In this document: positions 1-11,443 of the stretch, piece after piece
Layout of the letters: every line of letters starts with the position of its first letter
Numbering within the stretch: position 1 is the stretch's first letter
Source of the DNA: Lingula anatina
Taxonomy: Eukaryota; Brachiopoda; Lingulata; Lingulida; Lingulidae
Direction: 5' to 3'
Assembly (NCBI RefSeq): GCF_001039355.2
Contig: NW_019775596.1
Span: 1 to 62,000 of the forward strand
DNA length: 62,000 bases
The notes under the pieces: generated by a model
Databases searched by the model: none
Seen by the model: the letters and a program-made list of their open reading frames with translations, nothing else
What the model was told of the DNA's origin: nothing
Position numbers and translations under genes: made by a program

Positions 1-1438
1 AAAATTGTGGCCCGTTTGACCTTGAAACAAAGGTCAAAGGTCAAATACAAGGGCATATTTGAAATCTCCACATATGACTTTTGGTCTGTAGAATCTGTAG
101 AAATTTTTACCATAATTCCTTCCGTATGGTAGATAATTGGCATTTAATTTTGCCAATTTTGGACAAGGGTGCATTGCAATGAGTGCCACACCTAGACCCC
201 AGCACCGACGAAGCCCAAATTTTACGTGGAACGAGTTGAGATTATAGGTGACCTAATCCAAAAGATAGGTACGCAGGCCCTTGTAGTCCAGGAGGAGAAG
301 CGGTAATGATGACATGGCAGCGGAGCCGGCGGAACAGGCGGGTCGGGACTAACACCATGTGTACCGCCAGCGCCTACGCTTGTGGCACAATAAAGGCAGT
401 GACCAATTACAACTTTACACAGTTGTCAGCAATCATCTACGACATTGAAACTATGTCTAAAATTTATCAAGAACACACACACACACACACACAATACTTA
501 TAGAATAATTAAAGCCTCACCTCAACTTCATCTGAGGTGTCATTGACACAGCATTGGTTGCTAAACTTGGGTTGTGGAGTTGGCTCATTCTGTTGGTTTT
601 GTCCCTGCTCAACCATCTTCATTGCTTTTGCTGCTACAAAAATCAACCAAACATCACCATATTGTTCCAAATACAAAGTGGATAAAGAAATAAACTTTAT
701 AGTTTTACATGGTAGTTATCAGTGGCATACACATCTGTAATGTATCATTACTGGTATCTGACAGGACACATGCACTGTGCAGATGTTGTAAATTGTACTG
801 TTATTGCACAATACCATCCTCAAATTAACAACACAGAATAATAATTCTTATGATAAGACTTAATCGAAAAAAAAGCAGAATTTCGGCTGATGAATCACAG
901 GGACGATAAAAAATAAATAAATAAAAAAAAGATATAAAAGTTGCAACTAGTAGATGATGTGCTGCAGCAGTGTAAGAAATTTTGCCATTAAAAAAAGCAT
1001 TGTTATATATTTTGTATATGTGAAACATAATTATATAAAACTAAGACGTGGGATAAAATTTTTAGAGTTTTTCTAGATAAAAACTAGAAAATCACTCACA
1101 GAGCGCAGGTCACTAAATATTATGATTATAACATGAAGTTTTTTCTTTAGTTAATAACTTTTTAACCTTCAAATACACATATTATTATATTGAAATCTGC
1201 CTGGCTTATAGACTGTTCAGAAGGAATTTTATCAACTTTTATTTTTTTTTTTTTAAATTAAGAGCAGACCAAGTACATTTTTACATAATTCTAATGGGTT
1301 CATGGAAATTGGTCAGTAACAGTAAAAAGTTTCTACACTCTACGTACATTTTTTATATGCCTAGCTGTGTGCTTACCATAAAACTAAGAAATTCATGTTC
1401 AGGCATTAAACCATATAAAATGTTTTTCTTGTGACTTG
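1..1438. other. Non-coding stretch with an (AC)n run
   Basis: I see no convincing gene here. A short (AC)n microsatellite lies at about 475-493, and A/T homopolymer runs are frequent. Around 185-305 one forward reading looks faintly coding but contains a stop and matches no family I know, so I do not call it. Confidence 0.5.
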
Positions 1439-2828
1439 TTAAGGTAGATCGGTCGTTACATGTTCCAACGTTCGAATTTTTTATAATTTTTTTTGTTTGA
1501 AGAGACACCCAAGTACATTAAAAATTTGCAAAAAAAATTGGGGGTCACCGACCAAATAAGAGAACTAGCCCCAAATATGATACACCCTGCATATCGCACT
1601 AGTCCCCATTCAAATCAATGGGAAAATGGGTGTTTTTTCACTATAGCACTATTTTTTATGACTTTCTGACGTTCGAATTTTTTTTTAAATTTGGTGTAAA
1701 TAGGCCTCCAAGTACATTTAAATTTTACCAAAAAAATTGGGGGTCATAAGAGAACCACGCCAAGTTGAAGTGCATTACACCCTACGTGACGCACTAGTCC
1801 CCATTCAAATCAACGGGAAAATGGGTGTCTTTCACTAAATCGTTATTTTTTATGATTTCTTTTTTGTGTGTGTGTGAGTGTGTGTATGCGTGGAGAGACA
1901 TCTAAGTACATTTAAAACTTTCATTATGTTTAACGGTTGAAATGAGTATACTCAGCTATTTTCAGATTTGTCATACTGATGAGGTGTAAGCCATTAACTT
2001 AACCAACAAAAGAGTTTTCAAGAGAGTAATAAGGAAAATGCTCATGCATATGAAAATAGTTTATTGCCGTTGTCATTTATTAATAAATATAACATGAATG
2101 TGACATCGTAAACACTGTGTTTTCAAGTAAAATGAAGCGTCTGATACAAAGTATCAAATGCGGCATTCACGTGCTTGCTTGCGGTGCGTTCAGTACACTT
2201 TGTTTACACTGACAAGTCAAGGTCAGAAATGCACAATTTTTCTGTATAATATAATGCAGTTTCAATTTTGATTAGTGAATTTCCTTCAAGCTCTATGGCC
2301 ATTTTCTGAACATTTGTATAAGCTACGAAATATTTCTCAGGCCAAATTTCTCTAGGTCCAAATGAGTGGCGTTACGACGCACTTCTGGTTTTCGTCGAAA
2401 TCTAAGCTACGGTTTTGTGCAGCACATTCAGGGCGTTCTACCTGAAAATGTACGCAGCCGCTTTGATTGGAATTTAAAACACTTATTCTTTACATGATAT
2501 AGCACCTACGTGCATAATTGGTGATCTTTAGCTGTCATACATTTTGTAGTGCCAGTTCAATTTGAAAAAGGAGCTATTCCGACGATTTCTTGAAGGGCAA
2601 GTCTATGAACGGCTACAGTTGTCGTATGGAATCATAGTCGACAAGCGTTGTCCAAAATCTGTATCGATCATACAGAGTTACAGACAAGTTGATAATGTGT
2701 GTTTTTCTTATAGATAATTGTTTTATTTCCTCAAATTGATTAAACAGACTGAAGTGTCGTTAGAGACGATTGACGATGAGCTGAAATTGCGCAAATCGTC
2801 AAATTACGTAACGACCGAGCTACCTTAA
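1439..2828. mobile_element. TTAA-flanked TIR element (non-autonomous)
   Basis: The left end reads TTAA-GGTAGATCGGTCGTTAC (from 1439) and the right end is its near-perfect reverse complement, ending in CCTTAA (to 2828). About 17 of 18 terminal bases match. TTAA on both sides is the target duplication typical of piggyBac and Kolobok transposons. No transposase ORF is present in the roughly 1.4 kb interior, so this is a non-autonomous element. The superfamily is inferred from the target site only. Confidence 0.65.
1475..1925 (+). repeat. About 196-bp direct repeat, 2.2 copies, inside the TTAA element
   Basis: A unit starting at the motif CGTTCGAATTTTT (1475 and again at 1671) repeats in tandem. 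Each unit carries in order a CCAAGTACATT block, an AAAAATTGGGGGTCA block, and GCACTAGTCCCCATTC followed by GGGAAAATGGGTGT. A third partial copy of the CTAAGTACATTTAAA block lies at about 1909-1922. The array is confined to the element. Confidence 0.6.
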
Positions 2829-3111
2829 TTAAAATGAAGCATATTATAAATTCCATTGAAAAGAGTCCTTCATCCATATTCAAAATCCTAATCACTAATG
2901 GGTTCATTGAAATTGGTCAGAAACAGTAAAGTACTATAGAAAACTTCTTACATTTTTACTAAACATCAGCTGTGTGCTCACTAAATTTAAATATATGCTG
3001 TTTTTTAATGAAATAAAGGCAAGCATATTCATGGATAAAAACATTGTAAGACTAATTAACTTTCAAATGTTTTTACATGTAATAAACATATCCATCCACA
3101 GTTAATACATG
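2829..3111. other. Spacer between TTAA element and NHL gene
   Basis: AT-rich, with no recognisable feature. It lies immediately 3' of the NHL coding exon, so it may hold that gene's intron or 3' UTR. Confidence 0.4.
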
Positions 3112-4068
3112 TTACTCACCTTGTTTCAGTTGGATGTACTTGAATGTCTTAACATTGCCACCATCCTCTCCCACCACCAGTTGACCTGCAGGGTTGATGA
3201 CTACTGCCTGGGGAAACTTCAACCCATCATCCTCAGTGACAATGTATCTGATAAACTGTCCCTGTGGACTCAGTGCCACTATACTGTGGTTATCCCAGTC
3301 AGCAATGAAGATGTGACCATAGCTGTCTGTGCACACTCCTTGTGGTAACCTCAGTTCACTGCCTTCTCTGCTGCCGTCATACTGGTACAGATGATCACCA
3401 GTAGGTGACAGCACATGTACACAGGGTCCCCACGTGTCACTGCCCCAGTCTGATATCACAATGTTATCATTCACACTGTTCACTGTGATGTACACTGGGT
3501 ATCCACACATACTGATTGGAATAGTGTTCAGGAGCTGTCCACTGTCTGCATGGAATGTCAAGATGGACTTCTTTCCAGTGTCATAAACCATCACATGACC
3601 TTGTCTGTTCAGTGTAATACCTTGTGGAAACTCCAGTAGACGCCGACCCATGGTTATCACCTGCTGACCTTTGGTGGAGTACACTTGGACACAACTGTCA
3701 CCCTCTGATGTTATATACAGGTGACCAGTCTGTGACACAGCCACATCATATGGATAGTTTACTTTAATGACAAACTTAAATTGCCCTTCGTGTGTGAAAA
3801 CTTTTGTTCTGTTGTTTTTATAATCCACAACAAACATGTGTTCATTATCTATGGCTAACCCAGTTATGTAGGTTATTTCTCTATCATATCCCAGTTTAGC
3901 ACTAAAGGAATGCACACCTTCTGCCTTGTCTAAGAAAACAGGAGGGTGTGGAGCTGATGTTGGATTTGTTTCCTGTCCAGCTAATGGAGGTTGTGTCTGT
4001 ACGGTCACCTGTCCTGATCTTGGATTTACACCTCGTCTAGACTGCCCTATAGCTAACATGGCTTCCAT
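3112..4068 (-). CDS. NHL-repeat beta-propeller protein (TRIM-NHL-like, no RING seen)
   Basis: One open exon of 318 codons. After a variable N-terminus of about 60 residues the sequence shows repeated NHL blades. Each blade has a GLAID/GHLYI/GITLN-type start, a V-x-D/ISDWGSD turn, and the recurring pattern hydrophobic-x-V-x-Asp/Gly-x-x-N (for example IFIADWDNHSIVAL near residues 240-255 and LPQGVC before it). NHL propellers bind RNA or protein and often form the C-terminus of TRIM2/3/71-type ubiquitin ligases. No RING or B-box is visible upstream, so this could be a stand-alone NHL protein or the last part of a spliced gene. The stop (3112-3114) lies within a strong donor-like CAAG|GTGAGT, so the reading frame may instead splice to a further exon. 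The ATG at 4068 is the first after an in-frame TAG; a second Met lies 9 nt downstream. Confidence 0.72.
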   Translation of the reverse strand: MEAMLAIGQSRRGVNPRSGQVTVQTQPPLAGQETNPTSAPHPPVFLDKAEGVHSFSAKLGYDREITYITGLAIDNEHMFVVDYKNNRTKVFTHEGQFKFVIKVNYPYDVAVSQTGHLYITSEGDSCVQVYSTKGQQVITMGRRLLEFPQGITLNRQGHVMVYDTGKKSILTFHADSGQLLNTIPISMCGYPVYITVNSVNDNIVISDWGSDTWGPCVHVLSPTGDHLYQYDGSREGSELRLPQGVCTDSYGHIFIADWDNHSIVALSPQGQFIRYIVTEDDGLKFPQAVVINPAGQLVVGEDGGNVKTFKYIQLKQGE

Positions 4069-4109
4069 TCCGACAGTAGATCCTGTAATTTCTGTCAGCG
4101 ATTGCTAAA

Positions 4110-6194
4110 CTTTATGTTCACTTCTGGTGCTGCAGCTTTGAGATCACAGTAACATAAACAGTTGCTCCATAAACCTACACGTCGGTCGGATCATATCTCT
4201 TTCTTTATCAAATATGTTCAGCATTATCCCACAATCTCTGTCCTGTTGTGATCGGAGTTTTTTTCCTTCCTCCACCTGGTCTGCTCTCCATGTGCCAAGA
4301 TAGGCCACCTCAGGTGAGTGAGCTAGGCCAGGTGGGGACAGCACGCCCCCTGCAGGAGATCGTCACTATTGTGACATCACAACTGTCACAAAGTCAATTG
4401 TCAAGATTCTACACTCCGTACTGGACGTGTCCAGATTGACGATCCATCTACCATTCAATCAAAGAGCATAACAATAGCCAGCGATCACTCACCAATTCAG
4501 TAAGTAGACACAGTGAATACTTTATTGGCGACGAGGCATTCGTAACTTGTATATTTGCGGGCCTATAGCTTAGTTTTCGCTGCGATGTAGCTGAAATGAA
4601 ATGGAACTTACGGAGTGAGATTGTAGATCACTGTGTATTGTGTCTCAATTCTGATTATTTTCGTACGTACACGTCTGCACGGTAGCTGTGGTTGAGTTGT
4701 ACTCACCGGGATCAGGCAGGGAAGTTGGACTCTCCACCTGGTGTGCGCATTACTTACCGTAATTGCACACTCTCCGCGCAGGGAGAGCACACCGGGTGAA
4801 GGTAGGAAAATGCACGAACACAACATTCCCCCACTTTTATTTGAAAGGAGCTACTTATAAATACATGTTTGCCCATGTACACACTCAAAATTCCTCTCGA
4901 TAAATAAAATAAGGTGGATTCCAGTTGAAATATTCGTACAGACTGTCATTAGCTGTTAGTGCTAACAACATCACCTAGGTGATAGTCCGCCGAAGAAAAA
5001 TCCAAAAAATAAATAAACAGCAGAACAGACCGTGATGGGCGGTTCATTCACCAGCCAGTCACATCACCAAAAAGAAAGTTATAGTCCGTTCAAAAAGTTC
5101 TCATAAATAAATGAAAAGAAAAATGGAATGCAAAAATAAGATCCCGGTTTTTCAGAAATTATATCAAATTAGACTGTAGTCACGTGTTAACACAAAAATA
5201 AGCTACATAACAGTTACAGTCGGCATGACGTCACAAGATGGCCGACTAGGGTAAAACATTGGCTGGCGCCCATTACTCTCAATGTTAAATTGGCGAACTT
5301 TGATCGTTAATATCAAACAGACCAGAGGACAATTAATTGTGACAACCACTTGGCCATATTCACTAGGGTTTTTAGCGTCAGTCATGGGCCTCAGGAGGAT
5401 TTTCTAAAGCTGCAGGTGATTTTATCAGCGATAAAGCCAACCGTTCTCCAACGGGCTGCAATTACAGTTTACACCTGATATTATCTTTTATCAGATATAT
5501 CTCTGGAATCTTGTCACTGACAGCACCTGAATGGGACTTACCTGGATTTCTCCCTGTCAGAAGAGCTTTACAGGTGATTTAGGTGGAAGAAAAAGATCGG
5601 TGTTGCGGTGTTCACTTTATTTATTAGTGTCAGTATATAACCTCAGCTTGTGTTAATTTTATCAACCAGAAAAACTATATACTTGTAATAATATTTTGCT
5701 TTGATTTAAATGTTGATCAGGGAAAATAGACTTTATATTAACTTTCACGAAATACATGGAGCTTATGTCTTGTATAAAATTATTTGTCATTCGTTTTCCA
5801 TGTTTTTCAGCAGTTTTGTGGTAATTTTTGAACTGTGAAGCACAGAAAGGTGAATTTCTAGCTATGCCTTTTGGTTATCATCATAAAAAAACTTTAAAGC
5901 AATTATTCTGATACTAATTATCTCAGAATTCAGCAACAAATATAGAGTAATTAAATAGTTGTAAAAATCAATTTTTTTATCAAACTTTATTATCTTTGGT
6001 CAGATTATATACAGTGTAATAAACATGCATGTCACAGAAGAAGACCCACAGGCTTGCTGTACAGTCAAAGTAATGTACAGTTTTAGTGTACAGTGCAATA
6101 CAAATATATTTTCAAATTGCCTACTGCATGAAACATATATTAAAATAAAAAAAAAAAAAGAAATAAGTGCATTGCATTCATCAAAGCTGAACAT
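4110..6194. other. Probable 5' region of the NHL gene; no coding exon found
   Basis: No exon with protein similarity is visible. On the minus strand a good donor, ATCCAG|GTAAGT, ends at about 5541 and could close a non-coding first exon of the NHL gene. That is a guess from the splice site alone. A GC-richer stretch at 4680-4800 contains an imperfect inverted repeat around the hexamer CACCTG. Confidence 0.3.
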
Positions 6195-6491
6195 CTAAAC
6201 AGTTTTATGTTTCTTGGCACTTCTACACTCCTTGCAATACCACAACCTTGCTTTAGGCAGTCGCTTTAATTTTAAACAGTCTAAATGGAACCAATTGTCA
6301 CATTTGTCACATGCTACCATGTCCCTATCTTCCTTTGATGACTTGCAATAGCAATACACAAGTTTGCTGGTGGATGGCATTACTGATACATTTACATTTC
6401 CAATACGCCTTGTAAGAAGCTCTGGCAAAATGCACTTTTTCCAAAATGATGCCAATTTGGAAGTCATGGTCTGAATGTAACTATCATCTCT
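6195..6491 (-). CDS. Last exon of a SWIM-YqaJ-PHD protein: PHD finger
   Basis: This exon opens with a segment (FWKKCILPELL) that in related metazoan proteins follows the YqaJ nuclease fold, then ends in a PHD zinc finger. The zinc ligands fit Cys4-His-Cys3: YCYCK, then CDKCDNWFHLDC, then WYCKEC, followed by a stop at 6195. PHD fingers usually read histone H3 tails. A 3' splice site at about 6492 (CTAG) keeps the frame. The 5' neighbouring exon should be the second half of the YqaJ domain, but an N at 6524 interrupts the locus and the sequence jumps straight to SWIM-region sequence. The matching YqaJ exons are found at 12863-13762. Confidence 0.7.
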   Translation of the reverse strand, partial: RDDSYIQTMTSKLASFWKKCILPELLTRRIGNVNVSVMPSTSKLVYCYCKSSKEDRDMVACDKCDNWFHLDCLKLKRLPKARLWYCKECRSAKKHKTV

Positions 6492-6523
6492 TAACACTAG
6501 TCACCACACAATCTGCGGGTGAC

Positions 6524-6524
6524 N
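6524..6524. other. Single N: probable contig join
   Basis: The sequence right of the N matches the sequence from 13560 almost base for base, while the YqaJ exons found left of 13560 are absent here. The N therefore appears to join contigs and not to mark one unread base. Confidence 0.75.
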
Positions 6525-7750
6525 CACGGGTAGATTTGCGCAGCTTTTATTTTGCTGTGGCACTGTAGAAGTTAATTTCAGCAATGGGAGCAGGCTCAAC
6601 ATTCTTCACAAAGCACTCATTCCAGACACAGGGTTCATCTGTGCATGCTGATGTTGTATATCCAAGTCTAACGGCTGCCTCTATCTTGTAAAGCAATGCC
6701 CCCACATGGGAACAACTTTCACCTAATCTGAAATGGATATGTTACAAAAGCATAAATGGCATGGATTAAGTGTGACATGCAAGAGCACTAGGAGCAATTT
6801 TACAGGCTAACAACATACAAGAATGACTCTCATTTTTAACCAAGGCTTTTCGATATGAACAGATGTGAAAATTAGACTATGTTCCTATACCTAGATTGAT
6901 CTAACAGGAGTGATCCATCTTTGTCCCTTTTAACCAGTTGGGTGCTTGCTGAAAATTTGATCTGATGAAAATGTACTTATTAAGGTTGGTCAATATTTTA
7001 ACCATTAAACATCACTGATGTAGCTGAAGTGACTTGCTTACCCTGCCATACAGTCACAGTGTGCAGCAATGACCTGACCATCCTTCCTCACAGCTATCCA
7101 TAGTTGGTGGGGTTCATCTGTTACTCGCCATGATGATCGGACGTCAGCTCTCATAATAAAGTCTCCATTGCATGTCTTGATATGAAAGACTGTTTGCACC
7201 CATCCAGCCACAAAGAATTTGTGTGCGTCTAATGATTTGTAGTTTTTCATAGCTTCTCGGGTGTAGATACAAAAATTGCAATGTATACATACATATAAAT
7301 CAGAATTCAATCAAAGAGACATATATTCCCAAAAATTAAAAGGAAACTTTTGGTCTTTGACAACACCCTTAAATACTTCCGTTATTAAGGTTTTCAGTTC
7401 ATTAAAATAAAATAAAATAAAATAAAATAAAAATTAAATAGTTTAAATCTATCAAAATTAAAGAAATCAGCAATATCTTATCTACACGCCCCTAAACTAG
7501 CATGTTGATCTGTGCTTTATAAAAGCTGCTAGCTTGCATTTGTATCAACATAAAAAATATTAAAGGTTTTCACAGATCTGCTACTTATGTATAAAAAAAC
7601 CTACTCGGGGATTCTATCAAATAATAAAATATGTCAGCATGTCCAAGAGGAGGCCACTGCTTTGGGTCATTGATCCATCTGTCTCCAGGCTCTTTGTATG
7701 GGCACTTGTCCAAACCAACATCTCGCAACTTAGATTTGTAGCGAACTACT
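6525..7750 (-). pseudogene. SWIM-zinc-finger exons of the SWIM-YqaJ-PHD gene, copy 1 (broken)
   Basis: Three minus-strand exon segments are recognisable: about 7601-7750 (ends near YYLIESPSR), 7042-7255 (ends HCDCMAG before a GTAAGC donor) and 6525-6727 (starts LGESCSHV after TTTCAG). Joined, the last two give the SWIM zinc-binding pattern C-x-C...C-x-H, split by an intron. SWIM fingers bind DNA or protein. In this family they precede a YqaJ (lambda-exonuclease-like) nuclease and sometimes a PHD finger. This copy has an in-frame TAA about 9 bases after the FYSATAK stretch, where copy 2 reads GAA. It is cut at its 5' side by a gypsy element and at its 3' side by the N at 6524. Function is probably lost in this copy, unless the stop is a sequencing error. 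Confidence 0.65.
7406..7431 (+). repeat. (AAATA)n microsatellite
   Basis: Five tandem AAATA units lie in an intron of the SWIM gene. The second copy at about 14441-14465 is one unit shorter, which is a length polymorphism between the two blocks. Confidence 0.8.
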
Positions 7751-7751
7751 G

Positions 7752-10486
7752 TATCCATTACCATTAATGGAAGATTGCAAAGACACGCTGTCGGGAAACA
7801 TCTGGTTTTCAAAGTGAGATGCCAATTCTGCGTATTGGCAAGTCTAAATTAAACCCGAGGATAGGCATAAAACGACTTTTATCACGAAATACGGATTATT
7901 CGAACACGTCCGTATGGGTTTCGGCTTGACCAATGCTCCTGCGGCTTTCTCCCGAGTAGTCAATTTACTTATGAAGGGGTTGACATGGAAAACAGTTTTG
8001 GCATTTTTGGACGATATTTTGGTAATTTGGAAGTCATTTGAAAATCATTTAGAAAAATTGAGAGAGGCTTTGGGAAGATTTCGCCAGTTCGGTATCCAAT
8101 TAAATCCAAAAAAGTGCGTTTTGTTTCAAAAAGAAGTTGAATTCCTGGGGCGGATTGTTTCTAATAACACCATGAAAATGAGCCCTAAGGATATTGAAGT
8201 TGTAACTTCTTGGCCACAACCCACTTGTCCTAAGGACGTTGAAAGGTTCTTAGGATTGGCAAATTATCACCGGACTTTTATAAAAAAATTTGCGGAAATA
8301 TCCCATCCTCTGAGCAAAATTAAAGGTAAACATGCCTTTGAATGGGGACCAGATCAAGCTCAATCTTTCGAAGCGCTCAAAACGGCATTGACTACACCAC
8401 CAGTCTTATCGTAACCAAACGCAAAAGATCCATTTATTTTAGATACCGACGCTTCAAATCACTCGTTTGGTGTAGAGTTAATACAAGTGCAAAACGGCGA
8501 GGAGAAAGTAATCGCCTACGGCAGCTACGCGTTAACTCCCGAACAAAAGAATTATTGCACCACGCGAAAAGAGCTTTTGGCTATCGTGAGATTTACCAGA
8601 CAATTCAGGTATTATCTTTTGGGCCGAATACTTATCGTTCGCACCGATCATTCAAGTCTGACGTGGTTATTGAGGTTTAAGGAGCCTCAAGGTCAACTCG
8701 CGAGGTGGATAGAAGAGCTTTCGCAATTCAATATGATCGTACAACATCGTGCCGGAGCTAAGCATAGCAATGCTGATTCTTTGTCTAGAATACCCGACCG
8801 TTTGGCACCGTGTAACGAGTATATTGCTGGAATAAAGCCGGAAAATTTACCTTGCGGAGGATGTAGTTATTGCGTCAGAGCCCATGAAAACTGGGGGAGT
8901 TTTTTCGGTGACGTCGACGAAGCAGTCAATTTAACAGAAAAGAAAAAATTGTCATCCAAATTTACTGGTAAATCTACAAAAAGTCAACGCGATCTGACAT
9001 CCTCATTAAATACAGTCAATCTGGGACGAGAAACGGGTGCGGAACATCTTTTCTATTGTATTCTAGAAAAAATTGTAGCCCTCTCTACCGATGTCGCTCT
9101 GCAACCTGAGGAATCTCATGTAGAAATAAATGCGTGTGGTCCGGAGGCGAAGTCAAATTCAAACCCGGATATTCCTCAGTGTTGGGTTTTTTCTATGGAA
9201 AAATTAAAAACTGAGCAAGCAAAAGACCCTGAGCTAAACATTTTACGAGAGTGGTTATACAATGGGAATACCCCCGATCAGGGTGCACTCTTCCGGTCAA
9301 GCCCAATATCCAAAACTTACTTGCTGAATAAAGAATTATTCAAAATACATCATGGAGTTATTTTCAAAACTGAAGAGGAAAGCAAAGATCTAAAATTAGT
9401 CATCCCGGAATCATTAAAAAAATCTGTTTTCAAATTACATCATGATATCCCTTCAGCTGGTCACCAAGGAGTGGCTAGAACAAAAACAAAAATCAAAGAA
9501 AAATTCTACTGGCCCCATATGAGCAAAGAAATAGCCAATTATGTCCTGAGTTGTGACATCTGTAATAAAAATAAGAAAAAAGGGTGTTACGGAAAAGTCC
9601 CCCAGACTAAATATGTTGCAGGTGCTCCGATGGTACGGGTTCATATTGATATCATGGGACCGCTACCTAAAACATCAAAAGGTAATGAGCATTGTTTGGT
9701 CATGGTTGATCAATTCACAAAGTCAGTAGAGTGCGTTGCCTTCTCAAACGGCTGAAGTTACTGCGAAAGCAGCAATTGACTGTTTCTTTTCTAGGTTCGG
9801 ATATCCCTATCAACTTTTTTCTGATCAGGGACGGAATTTTGAAAGTCAATTGTTCGGGGATTTGTGTAGGGCTTTACATATACACAAATCACGCACTACT
9901 CCGTACAGACCGACTGCAAATGGACAGGTTGAAAGGTTCAATCGTACCCTGATGGATGCCGTACGGTGTTTTTTGGGTAAAAATCTGGGTGAATGGGATA
10001 AATATGTCCAGCAAATTGCAGGCGCTTTGCGTGCTTCTGTAAATAGAAGTACGGGGTATACCCCTAATATGCTCATGCTTGGGAGGGAGGTCAATACTCC
10101 AGTCCAAATTATGTTCCCAAATCTGAAATCAAAAGAAACTGACTATGGTGAATACATTTCAAAGTTAGTACAAAAAATGAAATTAGCTCATATTACAGCA
10201 AGAGCCAATTTAAAAACAACGCATGAAACGTGTGAAACGTGACTATGACCTTAAAATCCTGCTTAGACCTTATGCTGAAAAGAATTTGGTTTATGTTTTG
10301 GATACAGCAACAACTAAAGGCAAATCACGAAAATTGTGTTCACCTTGGAAAGGACCCACCATCATTGTAAAGAAATTATCTGGCTATCTGTATCGAGTGA
10401 AGCTAAAAAATGCAATTTTTGTAATTAACCATGACAGGCTCATGCCCTGTAGGGACAGAAATGTACCCTCATGGATTAGCTTCTGA
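7752..10486 (+). pseudogene. Gypsy (Metaviridae) LTR-retrotransposon pol relic, copy 1
   Basis: The order of pol domains is clear. Reverse transcriptase covers 7752-8400 with an FLDD active-site box near 8002-8013. RNase H starts near 8440 and holds a DTDAS box. The integrase HHCC zinc domain is at about 9430-9560 and the integrase core at about 9620-10110, with Asp in HIDIMG, Asp in FSDQGR and Glu in NGQVERF. A GPY/F-like module sits at about 10330-10420. The element is dead: stops at about 7815 and 7849 in the RT, an in-frame TAA at 8412-8414, a frameshift near 9745 inside the integrase, and another near 10230. Gag, protease and the RT N-terminus are missing, and no LTR is visible. The 5' boundary at about 7740-7752 abuts the SWIM-gene exon on the other strand. 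The same stop and integrase frameshift occur in copy 2, so both derive from one already broken insertion. Confidence 0.85.
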
Positions 10487-10509
10487 TGAACAATTTCAGC
10501 ACTCGAGTG

Positions 10510-10671
10510 ACAGTGAAGAAGAGGATTTGACACCATACTGTATTTGCAGGGCAGATTCATGATTCAATGTGACTATTGTCATGAATGGTATCATGGATCC
10601 TGCGTCACTGCGTCACTTCAACCGAAGCGATTAACATTGATAAATACAAGTGTGTAAAATGTCAAATCTAA
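10510..10671 (+). pseudogene. Degraded PHD-finger tail downstream of the gypsy integrase
   Basis: Directly after the gypsy pol, an acidic SDSEEED stretch leads into YCICR, then (shifted frame) CDYCHEWYHGSC, then (shifted again) YKCVKC. Together these are the eight zinc ligands of a PHD finger in correct order and spacing, with two frameshifts. The block is absent from copy 2, which lacks about 10500-11443. It looks like a C-terminal PHD finger of the gypsy polyprotein. It could instead be a neighbouring gene fragment. Confidence 0.6.
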
Positions 10672-10698
10672 TCATTATTTTTCATTGTTATTACAGAT

Positions 10699-11055
10699 AT
10701 GGCCAATACCATCAAAGAAGCAGCACCAGTAGTGAAGGAAACTTCACTACGATTGCAGCATGGGTCCCCTATTGATGTCCCTGGAGCCCAGTTTGTCCAG
10801 GATTTGGCCCAGGCTCTGCCTGGGGAAGATCATAGCTCATACTTTAAAACACCGGTGGCTGGGATGGCTACCATTTATAAAAAGGAGCTTCGTGCTCCCG
10901 GTAGGTATGCCACGTCTCTGGCATGGTTGCAGCAAGTGGCCTACCAACTACAATTTAGTGGGCTTGCGTCTAAAAACTGGATTGAGAAGAATGTTTGGCG
11001 CCTTCCCAAGAATTTCACACCTCCTGCACGAGTTTTGAAACTCGGAGTATGGTGA
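10699..11055 (+). CDS. Unrecognised 118-codon ORF, possible exon
   Basis: The ATG lies three bases after a convincing 3' splice site (TTATTACAG at about 10689-10697). The translation is hydrophilic to amphipathic with no domain I recognise. It ends in a stop where another frame takes over (10995-11333), as if a frameshift divided a longer protein. It exists only in copy 1 of the duplicated block. It may be a gag-like or captured ORF belonging to the gypsy relic. No function can be assigned. Confidence 0.35.
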   Translation: MANTIKEAAPVVKETSLRLQHGSPIDVPGAQFVQDLAQALPGEDHSSYFKTPVAGMATIYKKELRAPGRYATSLAWLQQVAYQLQFSGLASKNWIEKNVWRLPKNFTPPARVLKLGVW

Positions 11056-11443
11056 ACAAAAAACTCGTGATTTCAGGCTTGGGAAAGAGTGGCACGGTTC
11101 AGCCTATGGAGGTGGAAACGCAATTGGATGAGGCTGAACTTGGTGTGGGGTCAAGTAACATCGACCCCAACTCCAGTCTGGACTCCATTGAGGAGTTGTA
11201 CTTGCAATTAAACAGTAAACAATATTTGAATATGGGTAAATCAATAATTGCACATGACAACAATTTACAGCCTGGCATGATTTACCCCGTTATGTTATTT
11301 GTTGCACTGTCGGTCGATACAGAAATTGGCTAATTCAGCATCCAAAAGAGCTTAACATCTGAATGGCTACCTCTTCCCATGGAAGGAAATTGAGCATAGC
11401 AATCCAATAATTAATTGACTCAATTAAACAAGTTACCAAACCA

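Noticed and set aside
7914-10486. Possible functional gypsy element
   Set aside because: Shared stops and frameshifts, missing gag, protease and LTRs show that it is a relic.
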